Positions 1-6,798 of a stretch of 43,115 bases of DNA are shown in pieces. Origin of the DNA: Bacteroidales bacterium. GTDB taxonomy: Bacteria; Bacteroidota; Bacteroidia; Bacteroidales; Marinilabiliaceae. How positions within the stretch are numbered: the first letter of the stretch is position 1; every line of letters starts with the position of its first letter. The stretch is taken from the NCBI GenBank assembly GCA_003251015.1, contig QKIO01000086.1, forward strand, positions 1 through 43,115. Reading direction: 5' to 3'. Position numbers and translations under genes: made by a program. The notes beneath the pieces were generated by a model. The model searched no databases. It saw only the letters and a list, made by a program, of their open reading frames with translations, and was not told the origin of the DNA.

Positions 1-1002
1 ATAGCCCACATAGAGATAATCACCTGCCAACGAGCTCCAATTTATTTGATTATTCACAAAACTAGACTGGTAATAATACGTCAATGCACGATTATTGGAT
101 AAGGTTTTATTTCCATACAAACCCAAAGAACCATAAGTACTTTCGCTTAGTATATTGTAACTATTCCACTGCACGGTTAGTGGAAAAGATGGAAGAATAG
201 ACTCTTCTAATTTTCGGGAATGTGGCAGTTTCACAAAATCAGCACTCCCACTCCAAGCGCCCTTCGCGGCTACATTGGGATTTTGATTGATGACCTTCAC
301 TCGCATTCTGTATTTCAACTCATCAGCTTGCGCCTCGTATGGCAAGGGTTTATCAGTATCTCGCTCAATGGGGAAAACCAAAACCGTATCTGCATTTTGC
401 TTCAATCGTATGGTTTGACTTAACACACGAACGCGTTCTTTTTTAGCATTCATCAAATAGATACCCTGCTCCGTATTCGTAAGTACCACCAGTTCTTCGG
501 GTGAATTTCCATTGTTTTGAATGTGTAATGAGATGGATGATGAATCAGCATCATCTATAAAATAAACTTTATTGGATGAGATAGATGCGCTCCAATTCGA
601 CTGTTGCTCAGTACTTATATTCCAAACCGCATTGGCCACCGTGAAATTATTGTACGACACATAGGCATTGGTCACATACGTCATATTGCCCTGAAGCGCT
701 CCATTAGGCTTTAATCGAACGGGCACAAAAACAGAATCGTTAGCAGCTAAAACAATTTCATCTTTTACATTACCTACCAACTGCCAACCAGCAGGAGGAT
801 TAACCAATAAACGCACTTTCTTGTTTTCTTTACTGGCATTGACAAGACGTAACACATTCACCGCAATATCAATTTGTTTTATCTCCGAATCATTATTAAC
901 AAACCCCATTCTAATACCTGCATTCTGTCCATATACATTTTGTATTTGACTACAAAGAGTCAAACATAAAAGACAGATGATATATGAAATTGGGTTTCTC
1001 AA
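1..1002 (-). CDS. Exported beta-sandwich protein, probable start of an outer-membrane barrel (usher-like), partial
   Basis: The minus strand is open for 334 codons from a TTG at 1002 to the window edge, so the C-terminus is missing. TTG is chosen because it gives a signal peptide at once (residues 1-27, hydrophobic core IICLLCLTLC, ending near VYGQ); the first in-frame ATG lies beyond it. About residues 28-120 resemble a NEW3-type beta sandwich (PPAGWQL, then FVPVRLKPNG). A second sandwich-like stretch follows to about 265. From there alternating aromatic/polar strands (GSLGLYGNKTLS, LTYYYQSSF) look like the first strands of an outer-membrane barrel. It starts 19 nt after the stop of the upstream exported protein, so the two are probably cotranscribed. 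A usher-like export role is inferred from layout and context, not from a recognised usher motif. Confidence 0.6.
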   Translation of the reverse strand, partial: MRNPISYIICLLCLTLCSQIQNVYGQNAGIRMGFVNNDSEIKQIDIAVNVLRLVNASKENKKVRLLVNPPAGWQLVGNVKDEIVLAANDSVFVPVRLKPNGALQGNMTYVTNAYVSYNNFTVANAVWNISTEQQSNWSASISSNKVYFIDDADSSSISLHIQNNGNSPEELVVLTNTEQGIYLMNAKKERVRVLSQTIRLKQNADTVLVFPIERDTDKPLPYEAQADELKYRMRVKVINQNPNVAAKGAWSGSADFVKLPHSRKLEESILPSFPLTVQWNSYNILSESTYGSLGLYGNKTLSNNRALTYYYQSSFVNNQINWSSLAGDYLYVGY

Positions 1003-1021
1003 TGAGTTAGCAGTTATCGGT

Positions 1022-1597
1022 TTATAAATCTTGTACTATAATGTAATCTACCCTAAGCGAATACAAACCAGACTGATAACTTAAGCCAGGTGTGATTTTC
1101 ATATCTACGTTAAACTTATAACATCCTGGCGACACTAAATAACTGCCACTTTGGTTAGTCCCATTAGCAGGACAAGCCAAAGCCACATCAGGACTAATGG
1201 CTGAGCCAATAATGTACGTGGGAGTTAGAATGTCTTGTATGGGGAAAAACCCAGCGACCAAGGCTGTTCCTGATGCGTTACGAAATTTTAATTGCAAAAT
1301 ATCTATGGGAGGTGTTAATCCGCTTGTCGAATAGACTGATGATACATCCCACACACCAGCTACTGTAGTTGTAGCTCCTACATATAAATCCCACTGAGTG
1401 CCCACAGCTACCACATTTAACTCGCAAGCATTCATAAAGGTGAGGCCTGAGATATACTTATCCACTGTATTAAAATCAAAATGGAGGGATGGAGATGTTT
1501 TTAACGAAAAACTAACTGCTTGAGCGTAAGCCACCGTTGAAATAGCTAAAAACATCATTACGACAGCACTTATTCTTAAAACTCTTAGGACTTTCAT
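1022..1597 (-). CDS. Exported pilin-like protein, second copy
   Basis: 191 residues from ATG at 1597; a GTG one codon upstream is a possible alternative. Signal peptide 1-25 (hydrophobic VVMMFLAISTVAYAQA). The mature part is beta-rich and low in charge. It shares a pattern with the protein at 1687-2370: aromatic-D-F-x-T, five residues, G-[LI]-T, N-A, L-x-V, then W-D-L; later P-x-[DE]-I-L; near the end K-F-x-[VI]-D-M-[KR]-x-x-P-G and a C-terminal Y-x-[LM]-x-[VI]-x-Y ending in V-x-DL. The two are paralogues despite low overall identity. Secretion is clear. A fimbrial or surface-subunit role is inferred from size, beta character, duplication and the following barrel-like gene. I recognise no named family. 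Confidence 0.75.
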   Translation of the reverse strand: MKVLRVLRISAVVMMFLAISTVAYAQAVSFSLKTSPSLHFDFNTVDKYISGLTFMNACELNVVAVGTQWDLYVGATTTVAGVWDVSSVYSTSGLTPPIDILQLKFRNASGTALVAGFFPIQDILTPTYIIGSAISPDVALACPANGTNQSGSYLVSPGCYKFNVDMKITPGLSYQSGLYSLRVDYIIVQDL

Positions 1598-1634
1598 CAC
1601 AACTCAGGATTAGATAACAAAACGTTAAAATAGC

Positions 1635-1659
1635 AAAAGAAGGCTATTAACCTTCTTTT
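1635..1659 (-). terminator. Perfect hairpin between the two pilin-like genes
   Basis: AAAAGAAGG and CCTTCTTTT form a 9-bp perfect inverted repeat around a 7-nt loop. On the minus strand the hairpin is followed by TTTTGCTATTTT, a broken T tract. It could be a leaky terminator lowering expression of the second gene and the barrel-like gene relative to the first. The weak T tract keeps confidence moderate. Confidence 0.45.
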
Positions 1660-1686
1660 CACAATTAAATAATACGTTTCGGCTTT

Positions 1687-2370
1687 TTACAAGTCTTCTA
1701 CCAAAGAGTAAACTATCTCCATGTAGTAATATCCTGCCATTGCAAAAGGCTCATTATTACCTGTTGTGGTAAGTAACACACTTGAACTTGGGAAAGTAGC
1801 GGGGATACCTGGCTTCAACCTCATATCAATTCTAAACTTATGCGTGGTTGGATTGGAGTTCGCAGTACCTGGAAGAAATGACTCTCCAACACCTGTGCCA
1901 ACCATACCAGCCAAAAATTGCGTTGCTGCAGCAGGGGCTCCACCTACAACACCTGAATTAGTTAATCCTTTTAACGACACAAACGCATCAAAATTCTCTG
2001 TAGTTGTGGCTGTGTTTACAACTGATGATTTCATGTGCAAGATCTCAGCTGGCAAACCATTATTACCATTGGTAGAATAAGCCTCAACTTGAGTCCACTC
2101 ATCGGTGTTGCAATAAGCAAACAAATCCCACGCTAGCGTAGCATCCACTTCTAATTGAGTGGCATTAAAACGTGTGATACCTTGTTGATACTCTTGAATG
2201 GTTTTAAACGTAAAGTCAACCTGAGGATTAGTAGTCATCGTTAAATTAAGAATACCTCGTAAATCCATGGTTACGTAGTTGTATTCTTCATCAGAAAGCT
2301 GAGCGTTCACACTTTGGGTAGACCCCAAAAGCAAAACGGCCGCAAAGGCAAGTAAAAATATCTTTTTCAT
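1687..2370 (-). CDS. Exported pilin-like protein, first copy
   Basis: 227 residues from ATG at 2370, chosen because MKKIFLLAFAAVLLLGS is a textbook signal peptide cleaved near VNAQ (24). The frame stays open for 19 more codons upstream, but that extension is polar and would bury the signal. The mature protein has the same landmarks as the protein at 1022-1597 (VDFTFKT, QGITRFNATQLEV, WDLFAYC, LPAEILHMK, KFRIDMRLKPG, ending YYYMEIVYSLVEDL) but carries a longer Ala/Gly/Thr-rich middle loop at about 115-175. It is first of three same-strand genes. Probable surface subunit; the family is not recognised, so this is an inference. Confidence 0.75.
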   Translation of the reverse strand: MKKIFLLAFAAVLLLGSTQSVNAQLSDEEYNYVTMDLRGILNLTMTTNPQVDFTFKTIQEYQQGITRFNATQLEVDATLAWDLFAYCNTDEWTQVEAYSTNGNNGLPAEILHMKSSVVNTATTTENFDAFVSLKGLTNSGVVGGAPAAATQFLAGMVGTGVGESFLPGTANSNPTTHKFRIDMRLKPGIPATFPSSSVLLTTTGNNEPFAMAGYYYMEIVYSLVEDL

Positions 2371-2654
2371 AATCGTGTAGTTAAAATGTTTGTTAGTAAT
2401 ACGCCCTTTTTTAAGGTAAGGTTGCATTTAAGCATCTAAAATACCTTTTAAGACATATATCTAAGATAACTAAATAAAACATCAAAACACTAACTCACGT
2501 AAACATTCTTACATGCCTTAACACACATCAATGTCCAAGATATAACACACATCAATTAATAAAGAACACTCACCACGATAACTGAGGCGTTCATCAATAA
2601 TCACCACCTGTCATCTTTTTTCTCTTTAACTTTATTCAAATTAAACCAACTACC

Positions 2655-3026
2655 ATGAAAAAAATACTAATTATAGATGATGCAAAAGATACAAGGGCAC
2701 AAGTAAAAGTCTTATTAAAAGACTACAACGTGGAAATATTAGAGGCTCCTGATGGAAACGATGGGTGGATGAAGATTATTAAAAACCGTCCAGACCTACT
2801 AATCTTAGACCTAATCATGCCAGAGAAAGATGGGATGGAAGTGCTAAAAGAAGTGGAAGAAGAATGGCTTGGCATACCAATTATCATTATTTCTAACGAC
2901 GACAACCCCAATACCATTAAAGCCTGTTTTCGGCACGGCGCTAAAGCGGTATTAAAAAAACCGGTTATACTTAGTGAATTCAAAAAAGCAATGGAAGAGC
3001 TAAACTTTAAGCCTTCTGTAGTCTAA
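2655..3026 (+). CDS. Single-domain response regulator (CheY-like receiver)
   Basis: 123 residues, a complete receiver domain with no output domain. Visible landmarks: acidic pair D8-D9, phosphoacceptor D52 in LLILDLIMPEKDG, S80 at the switch position after IIII, and K102 in LKKP. Such proteins act through protein-protein contacts as phosphate shuttles or allosteric partners of a histidine kinase. No kinase lies in the window and the neighbours on both sides run the other way, so its partner is unknown. The ATG sits directly before a standard receiver strand 1 (KKILIIDD). The domain call is firm; the pathway is unknown. Confidence 0.93.
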   Translation: MKKILIIDDAKDTRAQVKVLLKDYNVEILEAPDGNDGWMKIIKNRPDLLILDLIMPEKDGMEVLKEVEEEWLGIPIIIISNDDNPNTIKACFRHGAKAVLKKPVILSEFKKAMEELNFKPSVV

Positions 3027-3216
3027 TTAAATGTGTTTTCTACCCCCCCTCAATTCAACAGCTCACTTTAACCATATTAGAAAATGGGTGTTGCAAAAAA
3101 AAATCATTGCACTAAGAAGAAAAAAAAACAAACCATTAAAAGCACTATTTACTAAACACTTATACCCATACAACCCACAGCCCACAAGAAAAAAATCATT
3201 TTTTTTACCCCTAGGA

Positions 3217-3247
3217 TTTGTTTTACTAATAAAAGCACCTATCTTTG
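3217..3247 (+). promoter_or_regulatory. Promoter of tRNA-Lys
   Basis: TTTG at 3217-3220, a 19-nt spacer, then TATCTTTG at 3240-3247, matching the Bacteroidota housekeeping promoter (TTG at -33, TAnnTTTG at -7). The tRNA begins 46 nt downstream. Confidence 0.8.
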
Positions 3248-3293
3248 CATCGCAATTGGGAAAAACATCAGCCCATTTGGCACTAAAAATGTT

Positions 3294-3366
3294 GATTCAG
3301 TAGCTCAGCTGGTAGAGCACATCCCTTTTAAGGATGGGGTCCTGGGTTCGAACCCCAGCTGAATCA
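3294..3366 (+). tRNA. tRNA-Lys(TTT)
   Basis: A full cloverleaf can be folded: acceptor GATTCAG/CTGAATC, D arm GCTC...GAGC, anticodon stem CATCC/GGATG around loop CTTTTAA (anticodon TTT, lysine), variable GGGTC, T arm CTGGG-TTCGAAC-CCCAG, discriminator A at 3366. The 3' CCA is not encoded (CAC follows), so it must be added by tRNA nucleotidyltransferase. Confidence 0.97.
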
Positions 3367-3377
3367 CACAAAAAAAA

Positions 3378-3408
3378 AGAGACCTTCAAGAAGGTCTCTT
3401 TTTTTGTT
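3378..3408 (+). terminator. Rho-independent terminator of tRNA-Lys
   Basis: AGAGACCTT (3378-3386), loop CAAG, AAGGTCTCT (3391-3399), then a run of T. It starts 12 nt after the tRNA 3' end, giving a compact promoter-tRNA-terminator unit. Confidence 0.88.
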
Positions 3409-3550
3409 TTATCTCACTCACAAAACTCAAATGCTCTCAAAGAAATTTTTGGTAATTTCGATTCGTATAAATCCAAAACATCAACAAAAGCAGTTGACAT
3501 ATAACCAGACTGTAGGCGCGCAATTTAACCGACCTAAAATCTAAAGACAC

Positions 3551-3584
3551 AACAAAAAAAGGAACTTTCGTTCCTTTTTTTGTT
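3551..3584 (-). terminator. Rho-independent terminator of the ECF sigma/Spy operon
   Basis: Perfect 15-bp inverted repeat AACAAAAAAAGGAAC / GTTCCTTTTTTTGTT around TTTC. It lies 18 nt past the stop of the Spy-like gene. Runs of A and T on either side let it act on both strands. Confidence 0.85.
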
Positions 3585-3601
3585 AACTCTCAACAATCTA
3601 T

Positions 3602-4084
3602 CTATTCATTATCCGCGGCATCACCATCACCGCAATGCGCCCCTTTTTTATGACCACCGATACCATCTAACAGGTGACGTCTAAACTTCATCTCTGACTG
3701 ATAAAGCGTTAATAACTTATCTGCACTTAACACAGCTTTAAACTTCTTATGGTATTCCAAATCTAACTTGGCAAAATCCATCTTCATGTTTACAATCCCG
3801 TCAGCTGCTGCTTCCTTTTGGGCTGTAGTTGCTGTACTCTCAATCTTCTTAAACTCCATCATCTTAGTCTTCGACTGCTTATGAAGAACCTCTCTCTTAC
3901 CTTCATATTCATTATACACAGGCCAAAACGCTTGTGCCTCTGCCGTTGTCAAACTTAATTGCTGAGTAATAAAGGATATTTTTTCGGCCTTCATCTGTTC
4001 CATCTTAGCCTCGCGATTAGGCTTTTGAGCACTTACACTCAACACCACAAGACTCATCATCCATAAAATCATTACTTTTTTCAT
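3602..4084 (-). CDS. Spy/CpxP-like periplasmic protein
   Basis: 160 residues. Signal peptide 1-19 (MKKVMILWMMSLVVLSVSA, then QKP). The mature chain is helical and charged, with an LTxxEAxxFWPVYNEY segment (about 46-61) typical of the Bacteroidota branch of Spy/CpxP-related proteins, which serve as periplasmic stress sensors, chaperones or metal-tolerance factors. The tail carries H and C residues (GGHKKGAHCGDGD) that could bind metal. It is the third gene behind an ECF sigma factor and a membrane protein, 11 nt after the latter, so it is probably part of that stress regulon. Family call is good; the exact stress sensed is unknown. Confidence 0.8.
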   Translation of the reverse strand: MKKVMILWMMSLVVLSVSAQKPNREAKMEQMKAEKISFITQQLSLTTAEAQAFWPVYNEYEGKREVLHKQSKTKMMEFKKIESTATTAQKEAAADGIVNMKMDFAKLDLEYHKKFKAVLSADKLLTLYQSEMKFRRHLLDGIGGHKKGAHCGDGDAADNE

Positions 4085-4095
4085 ACTCTTACGAT

Positions 4096-4500
4096 TTAAA
4101 AATTTGTTAATTCATCAATTTCATCTATTGTTAAATCCTCATAATTATTAGTAGTAAGTGAAGACTCCAATTCAATCCCCTCTTCGGCAACATAATTCAT
4201 AAGCTCCTCATCTGACTGATTAATATAAAACTCGCTATAATAAACCTCAAAAGATGATTCTGAAGCTCCTAAAAGCACAACCTCTTGAGGTCTTAAAAAC
4301 TGATACAATAGCCCCACAAAAACAAACATCCCTGCTAAGGCCAACCAAGGCTTTAAATACACGAGCAGTCGTTGAGACTTATTTTTACTCGAAAATTCAA
4401 TCTGACTCTGCACTCGCCCTTCAAAAGATTCAAAATAATTTGCGGGCGTACTAAATCCAGCTTGTTGATTAGTCAAATTTTCTTTATTTAGTGCTTTCAT
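4096..4500 (-). CDS. Single-pass membrane protein, probable anti-sigma factor
   Basis: 134 residues: a cytoplasmic N-terminus of about 45 with TPANYFESFEGRVQSQI, one membrane helix at about 50-67 (WLALAGMFVFVGLLYQFL), then an acidic C-terminal part ending in EDLTIDEIDELTNF. The P-x-x-Y-F-E-x-F motif before a membrane helix is common in small Bacteroidota membrane proteins encoded beside ECF sigma genes. No zinc-binding HxxxCxxC motif is present, so it is not a classical ZAS anti-sigma factor. Gene order (sigma, this, Spy-like) supports a role in holding or signalling to the sigma factor; that is inference. It has its own candidate promoter. Confidence 0.65.
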   Translation of the reverse strand: MKALNKENLTNQQAGFSTPANYFESFEGRVQSQIEFSSKNKSQRLLVYLKPWLALAGMFVFVGLLYQFLRPQEVVLLGASESSFEVYYSEFYINQSDEELMNYVAEEGIELESSLTTNNYEDLTIDEIDELTNF

Positions 4501-4523
4501 GACAAGTGTGTTTATATTTGTTA

Positions 4524-4551
4524 GATGCTTAATAATGAGAAAGGTTTAATC
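4524..4551 (-). promoter_or_regulatory. Candidate ECF-type promoter of the membrane-protein gene
   Basis: GATTAAACCTTT at 4551-4540 (minus) is identical to the element before the sigma gene. AACC is followed after 16 nt by ATC (GTC in the other copy), 24 nt before the ATG. Confidence 0.45.
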
Positions 4552-4568
4552 GAATACTAAATATTTTT

Positions 4569-5120
4569 TCAATCACTAGCTTTCATTTCGTCCTTAATCT
4601 TTTTAGAAGCCAGATGATATGAGGCTTTAAGTGCACCAACACTGGTATCAAGTATTTCGGACATTTGCTTAAACTTCATTTCTTCAAAATACCTCATATT
4701 AAAAACCAAACGCTGCTTCTCTGGCAATTTCATAATGCTTTTATGCAGCTTTATTTCTAAATCAGAGCCTTCAAAATAAGGATCGGCCTTCAACACATCC
4801 TCAAAAGGATAAGATAAATCATTTAAAGCAAAGGCATATTTACGCTGGCGACTGGCAATAAACGTAAGTGTTTCGTTACTGGCTATTCGATATATCCACG
4901 TAAAAAGTGAAGAATCGCCTCTAAAATCATCCAAGTATCGCCAAACTTTAACAAATGTGTTTTGCGCCACATCATCAGCATCTTCGTGAGACACCACCAT
5001 CTTTCTAGCATGCCAATAAACCCGCTCTTTATACCTGAGCATAAGCATGTTAAAACACCTCTCCTTAGACTCTGGCTGTTTAAGTAAATCAAGAATATCT
5101 TGGTCGGTAGACATATTCAT
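4569..5120 (-). CDS. ECF-subfamily RNA polymerase sigma factor
   Basis: 183 residues from ATG at 5120; an ATG at 5114 would give 181. Region 2 (about 23-91) shows DADDVAQNTFVKVWRYLD and FTWIYRIASNETL, the core-binding and -10 recognising part. Region 4 (about 124-176) shows LPEKQRLVFNMRYFEEMKFKQM followed by a helix-turn-helix that reads the -35 element. No region 1 or 3, as in ECF factors. It heads a cluster with a probable anti-sigma factor and a Spy-like protein, pointing to envelope stress control. The repeated element upstream suggests that it drives its own transcription. The subgroup cannot be named by eye. Confidence 0.93.
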   Translation of the reverse strand: MNMSTDQDILDLLKQPESKERCFNMLMLRYKERVYWHARKMVVSHEDADDVAQNTFVKVWRYLDDFRGDSSLFTWIYRIASNETLTFIASRQRKYAFALNDLSYPFEDVLKADPYFEGSDLEIKLHKSIMKLPEKQRLVFNMRYFEEMKFKQMSEILDTSVGALKASYHLASKKIKDEMKASD

Positions 5121-5144
5121 TTGTTTATTACAGGTTGTTGCTTT

Positions 5145-5172
5145 GACAAGTTAAAACTAAAAAGGTTTAATC
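5145..5172 (-). promoter_or_regulatory. Candidate autoregulated ECF promoter of the sigma gene
   Basis: Minus strand GATTAAACCTTT (5172-5161); AACC then 16 nt then GTC (5147-5145), 25 nt before the ATG. AAC at -35 and GTC at -10 with a 16-nt spacer is the general ECF promoter plan. The same 12-mer precedes the next gene. Confidence 0.5.
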
Positions 5173-5218
5173 ACACAGAAGCACAAGCTTGCTTTTTTAT
5201 ATTTTTTGCAAATGAGGG

Positions 5219-5249
5219 TTTTAGGCTGATGAAAAATGATGTACTTTTG
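5219..5249 (+). promoter_or_regulatory. Probable ychF promoter
   Basis: TACTTTTG at 5242-5249 fits TAnnTTTG exactly. A TTTTAG about 17 nt upstream is a weak -33 element. The ychF ATG is 36 nt downstream. Confidence 0.6.
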
Positions 5250-5285
5250 CACCGTAAAATTTAGAAAGTTAAAAACAAAATAGTT

Positions 5286-6386
5286 ATGGGATTACAATGT
5301 GGAATTGTTGGACTGCCGAATGTGGGAAAATCAACACTGTTCAATTGCTTATCAAATGCAAAGGCACAATCAGCCAATTTTCCTTTTTGCACCATTGAGC
5401 CTAACGTAGGTGTTATTACTGTGCCCGATGAACGCTTAGTGAAATTAGAAGAGTTGGTAAAACCTCAACGCGTATTACCAACAACCGTTGAAATAGTAGA
5501 TATAGCTGGATTAGTAAAAGGCGCAAGCAAAGGCGAAGGGTTAGGAAATAAGTTTTTGGCTAACATTCGTGAGACGGATGCTATCATACACGTGCTTCGT
5601 TGCTTCGACGATGACAATGTAACCCATGTTGATGGCAGTGTGAATCCTGTTAGAGACAAGGAAATCATTGATCTTGAATTGCAATTTAAAGATCTTGAAA
5701 CGGTAGATGCTCGTCTACAAAAAAATGAGAAAGCAGCAAAAAACTCAAAAGACCCAGAAGCAAAACGTCAAATTGAGGTGTTGTACAAATTCAAAGAAGC
5801 TCTTGAAAACGGAAGATCAGCCAGAACCGTTGAATTAAGTGATGTTGAAACTAAAACAGCTAACGACCTATATCTCCTAACCAACAAACCGGTGATGTAT
5901 GTTTGTAATGTAGATGAAAACTCGGTTGTTTCGGGAAACAAACACGTGGATGCGGTTAAAGAAGCCGTTAAAGACGAAAATGCCCAAGTTTTAATTATTG
6001 CCGCAAAAACAGAATCTGAGATCGCTGAATTAGAGACTTTTGAAGAACGCAAAGAGTTTTTAGAAGACATGGGTTTGGCAGAATCTGGCGTAGTGAAATT
6101 GATTCGTTCGGCTTATCAATTACTTCAGTTACAAACGTACTTTACTGCAGGCGTAAAGGAAGTACGCGCTTGGACATTCCACAAAGGAAACTTAGCTCCA
6201 CAAGCAGCTGGCGTTATTCACTCAGACTTTGAAAAAGGCTTTATTCGTGCCGAAGTTATAAATTACGATGACTTTGTAAAATACGGTTCTGAATTAGCTT
6301 GTAAAGAAGCTGGTAAAATGAACGTAGAAGGTAAAGAATATGTGGTAAAAGACGGTGACATTATGCACTTTAGATTTAACGTATAA
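5286..6386 (+). CDS. ychF: YchF/OLA1-family ribosome-binding ATPase
   Basis: 366 residues, the normal length. G1 GLPNVGKS at 9-16, G3 DIAG at 72-75, and in place of the GTPase NKxD the YchF-specific NVDE at 208-211, which goes with ATP preference. A helical insertion (about 130-195) and a C-terminal TGS domain (about 282-364, ending HFRFNV) complete the fold. YchF is cytosolic, binds ribosomes and is linked to the oxidative-stress response and translation quality. It is monocistronic, with its own promoter and a strong terminator. Start is fixed by the conserved [16 protein letters not shown]. Confidence 0.98.
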   Translation: MGLQCGIVGLPNVGKSTLFNCLSNAKAQSANFPFCTIEPNVGVITVPDERLVKLEELVKPQRVLPTTVEIVDIAGLVKGASKGEGLGNKFLANIRETDAIIHVLRCFDDDNVTHVDGSVNPVRDKEIIDLELQFKDLETVDARLQKNEKAAKNSKDPEAKRQIEVLYKFKEALENGRSARTVELSDVETKTANDLYLLTNKPVMYVCNVDENSVVSGNKHVDAVKEAVKDENAQVLIIAAKTESEIAELETFEERKEFLEDMGLAESGVVKLIRSAYQLLQLQTYFTAGVKEVRAWTFHKGNLAPQAAGVIHSDFEKGFIRAEVINYDDFVKYGSELACKEAGKMNVEGKEYVVKDGDIMHFRFNV

Positions 6387-6408
6387 TCAAACTCATTACT
6401 TTAAAACA

Positions 6409-6446
6409 CAATGCCCTTCCGCAACAGAAGGGCATTGTTTGTTTTG
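6409..6446 (+). terminator. Rho-independent terminator of ychF
   Basis: CAATGCCCTTC (6409-6419), 7-nt loop, GAAGGGCATTG (6427-6437), then TTTGTTTTG. The hairpin starts 22 nt after the ychF stop. Confidence 0.9.
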
Positions 6447-6575
6447 TCAAATGAGTTAAGCGATTGCATTTAACCCAGTCAAAATGAGCCACACATCACC
6501 AACCCCTTGGAGTTAAAAAGTGTAAAGCGTCAGTTAATTACTGTTAATCAAGCAAATTATTAACTATTATCACCT

Positions 6576-6583
6576 TAAATTTG
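6576..6583 (+). promoter_or_regulatory. -7 element before the 43-residue membrane peptide
   Basis: TAAATTTG matches TAnnTTTG and lies 27 nt before the ATG at 6611. No clear -33 TTG is seen at the right distance. Confidence 0.4.
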
Positions 6584-6610
6584 TATCTTCATAAAAGAAA
6601 ATAAATTACG

Positions 6611-6742
6611 ATGCATAAGGACGAACACGAAATAACCCTAAAGCTAAAGAGAAAGATCCTTATCTACTCTATTGTGGAGGTCTTGCTTATTATTGCGCTG
6701 CTAGGGTTTATCATGTTCCTTATTATGGTTATGATGAACTAA
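6611..6742 (+). CDS. Small single-pass membrane peptide (43 residues)
   Basis: ATG at 6611 to TAA at 6742. A charged N-terminus (HKDEHEITLKLKRK) is followed by one strongly hydrophobic helix at about 17-41 (ILIYSIVEVLLIIALLGF, then IMFLIMVMM) that runs almost to the end. The positive cluster KLKRK before the helix predicts N-in topology. It stands alone between ychF's terminator and the converging TPR gene, with a -7-like element upstream. No family is recognised. The sharp split into polar head and hydrophobic tail argues for a real membrane peptide rather than a chance frame, but this is not proven. Confidence 0.55.
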   Translation: MHKDEHEITLKLKRKILIYSIVEVLLIIALLGFIMFLIMVMMN

Positions 6743-6798
6743 GACGTTAATACCCGCACAAAACACCTGTTACACAAAAGGCGAAACAAAGCATTATC

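Noticed and set aside
220-423. Plus-strand open frame of 67 codons
   Set aside because: Lies antisense to the exported protein at 1-1002; no family likeness and no start signal.
1766-2080. 104-codon plus-strand frame
   Set aside because: Antisense to the exported protein at 1687-2370, which has a clear signal peptide and paralogue.
3031-3303. Plus-strand open frame of 90 codons
   Set aside because: Low-complexity Lys/Phe-rich translation from poly-A/T runs; it runs over the tRNA promoter and into the tRNA.
5201-5249. TTTTTTG at 5202-5208 as the -33 element of ychF
   Set aside because: It is 33 nt from the -7 element, far beyond the usual 17-23.
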